The position numbers and the translations under genes were made by a program. Below the pieces are notes generated by a model. It saw only the letters and a program-made list of their open reading frames with translations, searched no databases and was not told the DNA's origin. Of a DNA stretch of 64,000 nucleotides, positions 27,841 through 36,813 are shown piece after piece; within the stretch, counting starts at the first letter, position 1; the number at the start of each line of letters is the position of its first letter. This DNA is from Methylotenera mobilis 13 (GTDB lineage: Bacteria; Pseudomonadota; Gammaproteobacteria; Burkholderiales; Methylophilaceae). Location of the stretch: contig NZ_KB913035.1 of assembly GCF_000384255.1 (NCBI RefSeq), positions 1,587,362 through 1,651,361 of the forward strand, given 5' to 3'.

Positions 27841-27965
27841 TTTACCTTATGGACATCATTTGTCGGCGCACTGATGCTTGTATGTCCAAGCATCATTTTA
27901 TGGGGATTGGCAACCTTACGAAACTAACAACTATTACACCTAACTGCATATGAAGGGGTAGCATC

Positions 27966-28190
27966 ATGAACGACGAGCATGAAACGAAACATCTTTCCAG
28001 AGGGCAATGGGTATTCTATGGATTTCTGATATTTGCCGGATTGCTACTCTTCACAGAACACCGCGCCCATGTTCTTGGTTTTCTGCCTTACTTGATTTTG
28101 CTTGCTTGCCCTTTGATGCATTTATTCATGCACCATGGGCATGGTGGCCACAATCATCATCATGAAACAAAAGAGGGAGAACAAAAATGA
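27966..28190 (+). CDS. DUF2933-type small membrane protein with His-rich tail
   Basis: This 74-residue protein has two short membrane helices (about 15-31 and 37-54) and a C-terminus [22 protein letters not shown]2933-type proteins are commonly found with copper ATPases and ICMT-like proteins. A GGGG site precedes the ATG. It overlaps the next gene by 4 bp (ATGA), so the two are translationally coupled. Likely an inner-membrane metal-binding partner. Confidence 0.75.
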   Translation: MNDEHETKHLSRGQWVFYGFLIFAGLLLFTEHRAHVLGFLPYLILLACPLMHLFMHHGHGGHNHHHETKEGEQK

Positions 28191-28825
28191 ATGCACCATC
28201 TTCTGATTATGGCTTGTGGCCACTGGTCATCATTAACTCTCTAGTATTCATCATCTTCGCTTTTAGTTTTGCCAAACCACAGAGTAAGCGTGACTGGCGA
28301 ACATTCAGTGCGTTTTCAGCATTCCTGGTAGCGTTATTTGTTGAGATGTACGGCTTCCCACTAACCATCTATCTTTTGTCTGGCTGGCTTACAAGTCATA
28401 TTCCTGGAATCGACCCATATTCACATAATGCAGGACATTTACTAGAAGATCTGTTTGGCTGGGGCGGCAATCCGCACTTTGGCCCATTCCACTTACTCAG
28501 CAACGCCCTGATTATTGCTGGTTTCTTTTTGCTCTCTGGTGCTTGGCGCGTGTTGTACAATGCTCAACGCAAACATAGGCTAGCTACGACTGGACCATAT
28601 GCACGTATTCGTCATCCACAATATGCTGCGTTCGTGATGATCATGTTTGGATTCTTACTACAATGGCCAACGATAGTAACATTGCTAATGTTCCCGATTT
28701 TGACCTACATGTACACCCGGCTGGCTAGAATCGAAGAGAAAGAAGCTTATGCTGAGTTTGCCGAGGAGTATTCGAAATATGCTGCTAATACACCAGCATT
28801 CTTTCCGCGGCTCCGGCAAGGTTGA
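28187..28825 (+). CDS. ICMT-like membrane methyltransferase family protein, copy 2
   Basis: This 212-residue membrane protein has about five helices and the motif [20 protein letters not shown] (about 137-156), the RHPxY signature of the ICMT/PEMT family. It is coupled to the DUF2933 gene. It differs clearly from copy 1 and is not a recent duplicate. Last gene of the long plus-strand array; it converges on the minus-strand gene at 28,941. Substrate unknown. Confidence 0.8.
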   Translation: MNAPSSDYGLWPLVIINSLVFIIFAFSFAKPQSKRDWRTFSAFSAFLVALFVEMYGFPLTIYLLSGWLTSHIPGIDPYSHNAGHLLEDLFGWGGNPHFGPFHLLSNALIIAGFFLLSGAWRVLYNAQRKHRLATTGPYARIRHPQYAAFVMIMFGFLLQWPTIVTLLMFPILTYMYTRLARIEEKEAYAEFAEEYSKYAANTPAFFPRLRQG

Positions 28826-28940
28826 ATCTCCACTAGTTTACTAAACGCCTTTGAGAGCTGTAATTCCTATTAGCAAGCTTAATGATATGTGAGAATTAAA
28901 AAAATTAATGCCATAGGTAAAACTATTGATTAATCTACTA

Positions 28941-29510
28941 TTACACAATTTTTATCTGAGACACATGATCGATAGCATGCAAAGCTCCAGTTAGCAGGGC
29001 TTGTTCGCTTTTTAACATATTTTCCCATGCTGCATTCCCATCTTTTGCAGCCTTGTGAAGATGAACAAAATTGCGTACTTCATGCATCGCTTTTACAGCG
29101 AGCCAAATATCGGCAACCTCAGGTCTTGGAGCACCATTTTGTTCCCAAGCTTTAATAACATTTCCAAATGTTCTTCGACGTGGTTCATCATTCAAAGGAT
29201 AAGCTTTTGCTTCTGCAAGTACACGAAGTGCAGCTTCAATAATTGATGCTGCAATTAGAACAGCTGCTTTAACTGCAGCGGCTCGTACTGACAAGCCAAG
29301 CTCATATACGTAAGTTGGATTAGCGAGCCGACCGGCTTCAGTATGACGAAGATTTTCAAGCATATAAAGGTGAAAGTTTAAATATTGTTCTTCAGCAGCA
29401 ATCGAATATCTAATGTCTTCATCAGGAATGTGTTGCCACTTAAATGTAGCAACTGGTTTCAATGACGGGATTGTGAAGGTTGGATTAATAAAGTAAAAAT
29501 CTGCTGCCAT
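28941..29510 (-). CDS. Uncharacterised helical protein with HEPN-like motif
   Basis: This 189-residue, mostly helical protein has no signal peptide. Near residue 142-150 it carries EVRNFVHLHKA, which fits the HEPN R-x4-6-H pattern (R-N-F-V-H-L-H) with the typical polar residue after Arg. HEPN domains are often RNases in toxin or defence systems, but no nucleotidyltransferase partner is next to it. It stands alone on the minus strand between two copper blocks. HEPN membership is a suggestion only. Confidence 0.6.
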   Translation of the reverse strand: MAADFYFINPTFTIPSLKPVATFKWQHIPDEDIRYSIAAEEQYLNFHLYMLENLRHTEAGRLANPTYVYELGLSVRAAAVKAAVLIAASIIEAALRVLAEAKAYPLNDEPRRRTFGNVIKAWEQNGAPRPEVADIWLAVKAMHEVRNFVHLHKAAKDGNAAWENMLKSEQALLTGALHAIDHVSQIKIV

Positions 29511-29613
29511 GGTTAGTGCCTAATAGATATTAATAATGTGTATTTGTATACTAATGCTTGGCATTATAAATTGATGACGATTTAACAATTTATTTAATAA
29601 GGACGGCAATAAA

Positions 29614-29733
29614 ATGGTTCATGAAACTGACGAATTAAGAAACCCCAATAATATCCATGATCCTGTCCCCAGAACTGAAAACCTCGTTATGGACTACCCA
29701 CACTCACTGACACTGACATTATATCGGTGCTAA
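29614..29733 (+). CDS. Possible small peptide (39 codons)
   Basis: An open frame starts ATG at 29,614 with AAGGA about 9 bp upstream and encodes MVHETDELRNPNNIHDPVPR... The product is polar with no motif I recognise. It lies in the otherwise empty 306 bp between the HEPN-like gene and copZ. Apart from this frame I see nothing in 29,511-29,816. Confidence 0.22.
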   Translation: MVHETDELRNPNNIHDPVPRTENLVMDYPHSLTLTLYRC

Positions 29734-29816
29734 CTTATATCAATAGTAAGTGGTCTACTGAGAAGAGGGCAATCCAGAAACGCATACAGTAAGAACTCAG
29801 TTCCAACCACAGTAAT

Positions 29817-30011
29817 TTATAACGCTGGTTGATAGCCACCATCGGTCATGGCCTTGATAATAGTAGCTTCAGGAATTGCTGTTTCTACTCTAACCATTTT
29901 GGTAGATATGTCAGCATCTATCGTGGCTGCATCATCAACTTTTTTGATTGCGTTCGTAATATTTCTTACACAACCACCGCAACTCATTTTGGGAATATGA
30001 AATTGATACAT
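29817..30011 (-). CDS. copZ: CopZ-like copper chaperone (HMA domain)
   Basis: This 64-residue single HMA-domain protein has the MSCGGC metal motif at residues 9-14 and the usual end GGYQPAL. It should carry Cu(I) in the cytoplasm to the P1B ATPases. An AAGGA site lies upstream. It is divergent from copA and from its own promoter with a MerR-type 19-bp spacer, so it is very likely under CueR control. Confidence 0.9.
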   Translation of the reverse strand: MYQFHIPKMSCGGCVRNITNAIKKVDDAATIDADISTKMVRVETAIPEATIIKAMTDGGYQPAL

Positions 30012-30045
30012 AGCAAGCGTCCTTTTAAAAATGATAGAAGCCTTA

Positions 30046-30076
30046 ACAATAAAACTTCCAACTGTTGGAAGGTCAA
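30046..30076 (-). promoter_or_regulatory. CueR-type promoter for copZ
   Basis: On the minus strand TTGACC (30,076-30,071) and TATTGT (30,051-30,046) are separated by 19 bp containing the dyad TTCCAAC-AGTTGGAA. A 19-bp spacer with a dyad centred between -35 and -10 is the hallmark of MerR/CueR-activated promoters. The copZ start lies 35 bp downstream. Confidence 0.8.
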
Positions 30077-30100
30077 ATAAAAAATTAATTCATTATGGGC

Positions 30101-30131
30101 TTTACCTTACCATCATTGGAATCTTTACCAT
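30101..30131 (+). promoter_or_regulatory. CueR-type promoter for copA
   Basis: TTTACC (30,101-30,106) and TACCAT (30,126-30,131) are separated by 19 bp containing an imperfect dyad (TTACCA...TTGGAA). This mirrors the copZ promoter on the other strand. copA begins at 30,164. The -10 match is weak, as expected for a promoter needing MerR-type distortion. Confidence 0.7.
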
Positions 30132-30163
30132 GGGATCTCATCATTCAATAAAAGAGGTGATTC

Positions 30164-32362
30164 ATGTCATCCCATAATCATTCTGTCGATATCGCCGTAA
30201 CAGGGATGAGTTGCGCTTCGTGCGTCTCTACGGTGGAAAATGCATTACGGAAATTGACGGATGTCGAGTCTGCTAGCGTTAATCTTGCCACCGAGCGTGC
30301 ACATATTGAATTGGCAAATGACATCCCACATCAAAACATTGTAAAAGCGGTTGTGGATGCAGGGTATGGGGCATCTATAATTTTATCTGAACAAGGTCAT
30401 GCGCATCCTCATGAAGAAGACTCCGCGACTGGCATAAAAATTCTCATCGCTGCAATCCTTAGTTTTCCGCTAATTACACCTATGTTACTTAGGCTTGCAG
30501 GTATTGATTGGAATCTGCCTGTATGGTTTCAATGGTTACTTGCAACACCTGTTCAATTTTATTTTGGCGCAGGATTCTACAAATCTGCCTGGCGAGCTGT
30601 ATTAAATAAATCCGGCAATATGGATTTGCTGGTGGCAATAGGCACAACAGCTGCCTATGCTTTATCAGTCTATATGCTGCTACAAGGACATCAACACCTC
30701 TATTTCGAAGCGTCCAGCGTAGTCATTACACTCGTGCTGTTAGGTAAATGGTTAGAGAGACGTGCCAAGCATCAAACCACCGAAGCCATTAGGGCATTAC
30801 AACAGTTACGTCCCGAAACAGCCCGAATAAAACGGGAAGGTGAAGAACTGGAAATACCGCTTGCTCAAGTGTCTTTGAATGATGTCGTCGTCGTTCGACC
30901 TTGGGAGCGTATACCGGTCGATGCCATTATCCTGGAAGGTCATAGTCACGTGGATGAATCGCTGATGACGGGTGAAAGTGCTCCTGTCCATAAAAAAGTC
31001 GGTGACAAAGTGATAGGGGGCTCAGTCAATAGCGATGGATTGCTCGTCATTCAAACAATCGCAATCGGCGCTGAAACGGCACTGTCACGCATTATACGAT
31101 TGGTAGAAGACGCTCAAGCAGCTAAACCGGAGATTCAACGTCTAGTCGATAAAGTAAGTGCTGTGTTCGTACCCATCGTCATCATGATTGCTCTCGGCAC
31201 ATTTCTGGCTTGGGGGCTTTACACAGGCAATTGGGAACAGGCCATATTGAATGCCGTCGCTGTGTTGGTGATCGCCTGTCCTTGTGCGCTTGGCTTAGCA
31301 ACTCCTACAGCCATCATGGCAGGGACCGGCGTTGCCGCACAACATGGCATTCTCATCAAGGACGCCAATGCTTTAGAACTTGCACACAGCATCACCCAGG
31401 TAGTATTCGACAAAACCGGTACGCTCACAGCAGGTAAACCTGTTCTATTGTCTGCAAAAGCCATCAATGGCCAAGATGACAGGATGCTGGAACTTGCAGC
31501 TGCAATCGAGCAAAATAGTTCGCACCCACTCGCCAAGGCGGTTGTGGATCAGCTTGCAATGAGGGGCAAAACACCATCCTTATCAACCTCGGTGAAAGAG
31601 CTGCCTGGGCGGGGGTTGCAGGGGCAAGTGGATAGTAAAATGATCTATGTAGGTAATGAACGTTGGATGACAGAGCTTGGGATTGATATGGGCACACTGA
31701 CTGATATTTCTATGGAATTTCAGAATACTGGAAAAACCATCTCATGTGTTGCGGTGCGTGAGGGTGCTGCAGAACCATCATTACTTGGGATGCTTGTATT
31801 TGGTGATGAAATCAAGCATTCGTCAAAACAAGCTATTTCTGGCTTACGCCTCAAAAACATCAAAACATTGCTACTTACCGGAGACAATCGTATCAGCGCA
31901 GAGCATGTCGCTCAAGAGCTTGGCATCGATATGGCGTTAGCTGAGCAAACGCCAGAATCCAAAGCCAGCACGATTGCATCTATGCGCCAAAAAGACCAGG
32001 TGATTGCGATGGTAGGCGATGGTGTTAATGATGCACCTGCGCTAGCTGCCGCTGACGTAAGCTTCGCCATGTCTACAGGAACAGATGTTGCGATGCATAC
32101 TGCAGATATCACCCTGATGCGCTCAGACCCTAGCTTGGTGGTGGATACCATTGATATATCCCGCAGAACTTATAGCAAAATAAAGCAAAATTTATTCTGG
32201 GCCTCAATCTATAACCTTATTGGAATACCGCTAGCGGCATTAGGATTATTGAGTCCAGTCATCGCTGGCGCCGCGATGGCGTTCAGTTCAGTGAGTGTAG
32301 TAACCAATGCCTTAATGTTGAAACGCTGGCAGCCATCACGTCATCAGAAAAAGGATAGCTAA
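30164..32362 (+). CDS. copA: Cu(I)-exporting P1B-1 ATPase with one HMA domain
   Basis: This 732-residue pump has a single N-terminal HMA domain (GMSCASC, C17 and C20), a short His patch (HAHPHEE), TGES, C372-P-C374, phosphorylation site D416 in DKTGTLT, an HP motif (SSHPLA) and [10 protein letters not shown]. The helix-7/8 pattern YNLIG and MAFSSVSV marks the Cu(I) class. The gene is divergent from copZ and followed directly by cueR with no gap (stop at 32,362, ATG at 32,363). This is the standard cytoplasmic Cu(I) detoxification pump. Confidence 0.95.
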   Translation: MSSHNHSVDIAVTGMSCASCVSTVENALRKLTDVESASVNLATERAHIELANDIPHQNIVKAVVDAGYGASIILSEQGHAHPHEEDSATGIKILIAAILSFPLITPMLLRLAGIDWNLPVWFQWLLATPVQFYFGAGFYKSAWRAVLNKSGNMDLLVAIGTTAAYALSVYMLLQGHQHLYFEASSVVITLVLLGKWLERRAKHQTTEAIRALQQLRPETARIKREGEELEIPLAQVSLNDVVVVRPWERIPVDAIILEGHSHVDESLMTGESAPVHKKVGDKVIGGSVNSDGLLVIQTIAIGAETALSRIIRLVEDAQAAKPEIQRLVDKVSAVFVPIVIMIALGTFLAWGLYTGNWEQAILNAVAVLVIACPCALGLATPTAIMAGTGVAAQHGILIKDANALELAHSITQVVFDKTGTLTAGKPVLLSAKAINGQDDRMLELAAAIEQNSSHPLAKAVVDQLAMRGKTPSLSTSVKELPGRGLQGQVDSKMIYVGNERWMTELGIDMGTLTDISMEFQNTGKTISCVAVREGAAEPSLLGMLVFGDEIKHSSKQAISGLRLKNIKTLLLTGDNRISAEHVAQELGIDMALAEQTPESKASTIASMRQKDQVIAMVGDGVNDAPALAAADVSFAMSTGTDVAMHTADITLMRSDPSLVVDTIDISRRTYSKIKQNLFWASIYNLIGIPLAALGLLSPVIAGAAMAFSSVSVVTNALMLKRWQPSRHQKKDS

Positions 32363-32770
32363 ATGAATGCTGATATATTGAATATCGGACAGGCTGCAGA
32401 AGCTTCAGGTATCTCCGCCAAAATGATTCGTCATTATGAAGACGTTGGTCTTGTACCACCCGCATCAAGAACATTCTCCGGGTATAGAACCTACAATCAT
32501 CGTGATGTGCATATGCTGAGGTTTATCAAACATTCGCGTGACTTAGGATTTTCGATTAAACAGATTGGCGATTTGTTGAGTTTATGGCGTGATCAAAACC
32601 GCCCAAGCAGCAAAGTCAAATCGATGGCGACCGAGCATATTGAAATGCTCGACCGGAAGATACGAGAATTGAGTGCGATGAAGTCGGAACTGACACGTCT
32701 AGTGAGCTGTTGTCATGGTGACACACGGCCTGATTGCCCAATTTTAGATAAACTGGCTCAAAATAAATAA
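32363..32770 (+). CDS. cueR: CueR, Cu(I)-responsive MerR-family activator
   Basis: This 135-residue regulator has the MerR winged helix (NIGQAAEASGISAKMIRHYE), a dimerisation helix, and a metal loop with C117 and C125 (CCHGDTRPDC). The 8-residue spacing between the cysteines matches E. coli CueR C112 and C120. It starts immediately after the copA stop, so both are co-transcribed and self-regulated. Three promoters with 19-bp spacers and dyads near this gene are its likely targets. Confidence 0.95.
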   Translation: MNADILNIGQAAEASGISAKMIRHYEDVGLVPPASRTFSGYRTYNHRDVHMLRFIKHSRDLGFSIKQIGDLLSLWRDQNRPSSKVKSMATEHIEMLDRKIRELSAMKSELTRLVSCCHGDTRPDCPILDKLAQNK

Positions 32771-32818
32771 TCGCTGTTAATTGGAAAAAATATTAATAAA
32801 TTATATTGATAAAAACGC

Positions 32819-32850
32819 TTGACCTTACCACTGTGGAAAGCTTCAAGATA
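32819..32850 (+). promoter_or_regulatory. CueR-type promoter for the periplasmic-protein block
   Basis: TTGACC (32,819-32,824) is followed after 19-20 bp by a CAAGAT/AAGATA -10. The spacer holds the dyad TTACCAC-TGTGGAAAG and reads ACCTTACCACTGTGGAAAGC, very close to known CueR operators. It faces the gene at 32,926 and would bring the downstream Met-rich proteins under CueR. Confidence 0.8.
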
Positions 32851-32925
32851 CGAACTATGTCCTGATAAATTTAGTCAGACATATATAGAAACATGAATTG
32901 ATCAAAACCAAGTAAACAATACAAA

Positions 32926-33327
32926 ATGAAATACTGGCTTAAATTATTTGTGATCATAGCACTTGCTATCACAATCCCTTTACAAGCGGTTGCAGGTCTG
33001 ACTATGCCGTCTTGCAATATGTCCAAAGATACCATGGCAGCCAGCATGGCTATGAATGCGGGCCATAATAATGTGACTATGAGTCAGTCAGATGCAAAAG
33101 CCGCTAGCAGTGACATGATTGATAAAAACTGTTGTGATATGAGTGGAAACAAAATATGCTCAGATCAAAAATGCGCTATCTGCCATTTAAGCATCTTACA
33201 ATTACCTGATACAGACTTGCTCACAGTACCTGAAATTTTAGCGACTACTTACTTCGATTTGATTAACGACAATTATCAAACTTTCCCCTCTGGCTTGTTT
33301 CATCCCCCCAAACATCTCTTCTCATAG
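32926..33327 (+). CDS. Secreted Met/Cys-rich protein, unknown family
   Basis: This 133-residue protein has a signal peptide ending VAG, a Met-rich stretch (about 30-60), and a Cys cluster near 89-107 (NCCDMSG, CSDQKCAICHL). The tail PPKHLFS resembles that of the Cys/His-rich protein at 37,313, and both recall DUF2946-like secreted proteins. It is the first gene after the third CueR-type promoter. Likely periplasmic Cu(I) binding. Confidence 0.7.
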   Translation: MKYWLKLFVIIALAITIPLQAVAGLTMPSCNMSKDTMAASMAMNAGHNNVTMSQSDAKAASSDMIDKNCCDMSGNKICSDQKCAICHLSILQLPDTDLLTVPEILATTYFDLINDNYQTFPSGLFHPPKHLFS

Positions 33328-33488
33328 CACAGCGCGACTATAGCTGATTCATATCAGCAGTCCCAAGTGCCAAACCATTGCTTGGCAGTGAAATTACTGA
33401 CTAGTGGTATCTGCTCGTCCCTGACTGCCAAGCATGAACATATGAATACGATCATCTAAAGGATGACGTCAATTTGAGGAGAATTACC

Positions 33489-33725
33489 ATGAACACCCTA
33501 TATTTAAAAAAGTTATCAGTAACCTTGTTAATGGCTAGTTTAGGATTTTTATCCCTATCAGCTATAGCAGGACAGGATAGTAATCAACGCTTGATGATAG
33601 AGCAGACAATCAAACAACAGCAGCAATCTAAAGCCACGGAAGCAGCAAGGCAACATGCTGCTGCTATCAAAGCAGAGGAGTGCAAAAAACAGACGGAACA
33701 CGGCAAAGATGCTGGCGGCAATTAA
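33489..33725 (+). CDS. Small secreted protein of the AGxD family, member 3
   Basis: The start at 33,489 is set by GAGGAG just upstream. The 78-residue product has a signal peptide ending LSAIA and a mature start GQDSNQR, then a Gln/Lys/Ala-rich helix and one Cys (EECKKQ). It shares the signal peptide style and the AG-x-D-xx-Q mature start with the proteins at 8922, 9350, 33,814 and 34,547, but lacks the Met-rich tail. It recalls the PtrA-like N-terminal family. Function unknown. Confidence 0.65.
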   Translation: MNTLYLKKLSVTLLMASLGFLSLSAIAGQDSNQRLMIEQTIKQQQQSKATEAARQHAAAIKAEECKKQTEHGKDAGGN

Positions 33726-33735
33726 CACTATGTGT

Positions 33736-33762
33736 CGGGGTGGAGTTTTTTTAATCGCCCCG
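33736..33762 (+). terminator. Intergenic hairpin
   Basis: CGGGGTG (33,736-33,742) pairs with CGCCCCG (33,756-33,762) around a T-rich loop. It lies between two small secreted-protein genes and may act as a partial terminator or a stabiliser of the upstream message. Confidence 0.4.
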
Positions 33763-33813
33763 GATTAGATACGACCACCTTGATAAGGTGACGTCAAATT
33801 GAGGAGAATTATC

Positions 33814-34041
33814 ATGAAAAACACATACACAAACAAACTCACACTAACCGTAGTACTTGCAAGCTTTGCGTTTCTATCCTTACCAGCCTCTGCCGGGAAG
33901 GACGATATACAAAGTCGTATGACGCTGCAGGTATATCAGCTACAACAGCAAGCTAAGGTTGCACAAGCTAGTAAGCAAGATTCTGCAACTAACAAGGTGG
34001 TGGAATGCAAAAGACTGTTAGCGCAAGGTAAAAAATGCTAA
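33814..34041 (+). CDS. Small secreted protein of the AGxD family, member 4
   Basis: This 75-residue paralogue of the gene at 33,489 starts at 33,814 after the same GAGGAGAATT leader; the leaders of the two genes are nearly identical over about 30 bp. The signal peptide ends LPASA and the mature protein starts GKDDIQ. A Gln/Ala-rich helix follows and a Cys in the tail (VECKRLL), plus one at the C-terminus. Tandem duplication is likely. Function unknown. Confidence 0.65.
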   Translation: MKNTYTNKLTLTVVLASFAFLSLPASAGKDDIQSRMTLQVYQLQQQAKVAQASKQDSATNKVVECKRLLAQGKKC

Positions 34042-34053
34042 CCGTTCTTAATC

Positions 34054-34094
34054 GCTATGGATGGAGCAGTAAGTTTAGCTGTTCCGTCTATAGC
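34054..34094 (+). terminator. Strong intergenic hairpin, 16-bp stem
   Basis: GCTATGGATGGAGCAG (34,054-34,069) pairs with CTGTTCCGTCTATAGC (34,079-34,094) along 16 positions with three G-U pairs and a 9-base loop. No T-run follows. The preserved pairing through G-U changes suggests a selected RNA structure. Confidence 0.55.
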
Positions 34095-34135
34095 TCATTT
34101 GGCTTTAAATATTACTCACTTAAGGATTAAGTTAT

Positions 34136-34471
34136 ATGAAAACATCAATATTCGTATTAGCTGCAATTGCAACATTAAGCCTGTCATCTATTGCTAGTTA
34201 TGCCAAAGATGAAATGGCGATGCCTATGCCAACTTCTAAAGCTACTGCCCAGAAAGACATTGTTGGGAAAGGCACTGTTGTTTTTGAGAATAAGGCTGTA
34301 GGAAATGTCACGTTGAAACATGAAGCGATTCCAGCCATTGGTTGGGGGGCGATGACCATGGAATTTAAAGTTAAAGACAAGATGTTGCTAGATAAAGTGA
34401 AAAAAGGTGACAAGGTGCAATTCACCTTGGAGCCACAAGGTCAGGACTACGTCATTACAAGTATTAAATAA
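34136..34471 (+). CDS. cusF: CusF-family periplasmic Cu(I)/Ag(I) chaperone, copy 2
   Basis: This 111-residue protein has a signal peptide ending SYA, a short Met-rich segment (MAMPMP) and the CusF site H62, W70, M73 and M75 (KHEAIPAIGWGAMTM). It differs from the CusF at 9806, though both keep all four metal residues. No RND pump is adjacent here, so it may feed the distant CusCBA or the copper oxidase cluster. A weak hairpin (GCACAG/CTGTGC) lies at 34,480-34,504 after it. Confidence 0.92.
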   Translation: MKTSIFVLAAIATLSLSSIASYAKDEMAMPMPTSKATAQKDIVGKGTVVFENKAVGNVTLKHEAIPAIGWGAMTMEFKVKDKMLLDKVKKGDKVQFTLEPQGQDYVITSIK

Positions 34472-34546
34472 GAGCAACTGCACAGACTGATAATTGGCCT
34501 GTGCTTACTAACAGATTTTAAACATTAATTTTAAGGAATATTCACC

Positions 34547-34963
<417 letters not shown>

Positions 34964-34983
34964 TAGTTTATTTGCTTTGACCT

Positions 34984-35012
34984 AATGGGCGGTGCATTTC
35001 CGCCCATTTTTT
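34984..35012 (+). terminator. Rho-independent terminator
   Basis: AATGGGCGG (34,984-34,992) and CCGCCCATT (35,000-35,008) form a 9-bp perfect stem with a 7-base loop, and a T-run follows. It closes the block of small periplasmic proteins that begins at 32,926. Confidence 0.9.
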
Positions 35013-35110
35013 AAACCATTTTTACTTTTTATTCAACTAACAATCGCGATGCGCTATGATGGCTACATAGCATTTCCTTATTTAATAACGATAAAATTGG
35101 ATGCAATGTC

Positions 35111-36358
35111 GTGACAGTAAACTTGATATCCCACTACAAAATTGATCCTGAATCAGTCTATAACACCTGGTTTATTGGCAATGAAGCACGCTTAAAAGCT
35201 TTTCGTTCAATTCGTAGGGGGGTTAAAGATACCGTTGATGCCATCGCTAGCAATACTTTTGGAAATGACTTTCGGGGATCGCCATTAGAAGTGGTGTTAA
35301 ATGCTATTACCGAACAAAAGCAAGTGTTTGAAGGTGCCGCACATCCATTCTATTGGAAACCAAAACTCCGCATTCCTGATATCTATGAAGATGACAATAA
35401 TAAGAAATTTTTTGGCGCTTTCTTAAATAGTTGCCTAATTGCAACACGTGAAACGCAAGTGCTGGATGAGATGAGTCGTTTAGCAAATGCAAAGATCAAA
35501 GGGCTTGGTCCTTCAGTAGCGAGCATCGTATATTTTTTACACCCTACCTTTGTACCACCATTTAACACCGCGATATTAAATGGTTTCAATGCCATGTTTG
35601 GCACCAAGCTCAAATTAGGTTGTTGGCAAAGCTATCTTGCCATGAGAGAAACCATAGTTGAGACCAATAAAACGCATCAAACAATTTTGTCCAACGACCT
35701 AGGTGCTTTTGCAGGATTGCTATTTGAGATTGGTAGCGGCAGATTGGCAGTTAATGGTAATGGGGGTGAAGCGCTAATACTATTACGGGAAAAAGCCGCA
35801 AAGCTTGCTGAAAAGCGTCATAAAGAAGTGATTGAAGAGCAACGTGAAGAGTCTGAACATACACAAGTTCAACACATGCTGATTCGAATTGGACGTGCGC
35901 TAAATTACCAAGTATTTGTCGCCCGTAATGACCGCAATCGATCTTGTCATGGCGAATCTTTTGCGCAACTCACAACACCACATTTGCCCGATATTGGCGC
36001 TAGCAGTGATGTAATGGATACTGTTAGCCTGATTGATGTGATTTGGATTGATACTAAAACCAATAAAATCATATGTGCGTTTGAGGTAGAGAAAAGCACC
36101 TCAATCTACTCCGGTATGCTGCGCATGAAAGATTTGGCACGATCTTTATCAGAGCAAGACTGTCAGTTTTACCTTGTCGCCCCCGATAAAAGAGAGCGTG
36201 AGGTCATCGCACAAATTAACCGTCCAGCGTTCAAAGGTGATCTTGATTTTGCTATCGGTTATCTACCATTCAACATACTTAAGCAGCATTGTGATGGTCT
36301 GTGTACATTGGCAGATAACCATGAAGTGATGAAAAAAATAGCAAGATTCGATTTTTGA
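35111..36358 (+). CDS. Restriction-endonuclease-like PD-(D/E)xK protein, no methylase nearby
   Basis: This 415-residue protein starts with GTG. The C-terminal half has a nuclease-like core: D309 in LIDVIWID, then CAFEVEKSTSIYSGMLRMKD with E325, E327 and K328, a pattern I recall from type II restriction-like proteins. The N-terminal half has KGLGPSVASIVYFLHP (about 130-146), which resembles a helix-hairpin-helix. A charged linker (about 227-255) joins the halves. No methyltransferase or other restriction subunit is encoded nearby. It follows a terminator and interrupts the copper genes. A defence or nucleic-acid processing role is plausible; unproven. Confidence 0.6.
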   Translation: MTVNLISHYKIDPESVYNTWFIGNEARLKAFRSIRRGVKDTVDAIASNTFGNDFRGSPLEVVLNAITEQKQVFEGAAHPFYWKPKLRIPDIYEDDNNKKFFGAFLNSCLIATRETQVLDEMSRLANAKIKGLGPSVASIVYFLHPTFVPPFNTAILNGFNAMFGTKLKLGCWQSYLAMRETIVETNKTHQTILSNDLGAFAGLLFEIGSGRLAVNGNGGEALILLREKAAKLAEKRHKEVIEEQREESEHTQVQHMLIRIGRALNYQVFVARNDRNRSCHGESFAQLTTPHLPDIGASSDVMDTVSLIDVIWIDTKTNKIICAFEVEKSTSIYSGMLRMKDLARSLSEQDCQFYLVAPDKREREVIAQINRPAFKGDLDFAIGYLPFNILKQHCDGLCTLADNHEVMKKIARFDF

Positions 36359-36435
36359 TTTTGTGTGTTTGGTAGCGTACAGACCCAGATGTTTAGTGTC
36401 TTTAATGTGAATACCTAATTTAACGGAGAAACGTC

Positions 36436-36786
36436 ATGAAAATTACTCCAATCCATTTTCTTAAAGTTTGTATAACTGCAGTGCTATTCACATCACTACT
36501 AGGCATAGCCAACGCGGATGAGCGAAAAAATATGAAAGGCTCTGACAGCATTATGCATACCATGCAGGACGGTATGAAGAAAATGGAGTCGATGAAAATG
36601 TCAGGTGATGTTGATAAAGATTTCGCCATGATAATGAAAATGCATCATCAGCAAGCATTGGACATGGCGCAAATTGAAATTGACCAAGGCAAATCATCAG
36701 AAATGAAAGCAATGGCCAAAAAAATCGTTTCGGCTCAAAAAAAGGAAATTGCTGAATTCGATACCTGGCTATCGAAACAAAAGTAA
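36436..36786 (+). CDS. DUF305 periplasmic protein
   Basis: This 116-residue protein has a signal peptide ending ANA and the DUF305 core DFAMIMKMHHQQALDMAQIEI (about 62-82), then AKKIVSAQKKEI. DUF305 is a ferritin-like helical family found with copper-resistance genes; the HH and Met residues may bind metal. ACGGAG precedes the start. It is followed 27 bp later by a membrane DUF305 protein. Confidence 0.85.
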   Translation: MKITPIHFLKVCITAVLFTSLLGIANADERKNMKGSDSIMHTMQDGMKKMESMKMSGDVDKDFAMIMKMHHQQALDMAQIEIDQGKSSEMKAMAKKIVSAQKKEIAEFDTWLSKQK

Positions 36787-36813
36787 TTCATTGTCATAGA
36801 GCTGGTAATACCA

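Noticed and set aside
27850..27954. Alternative small frame MDIICRRTDACMSK... between the ICMT-like and DUF2933 genes
   Set aside because: No ribosome site and no similarity; the hydrophobic reading in the frame of the upstream gene is more sensible.
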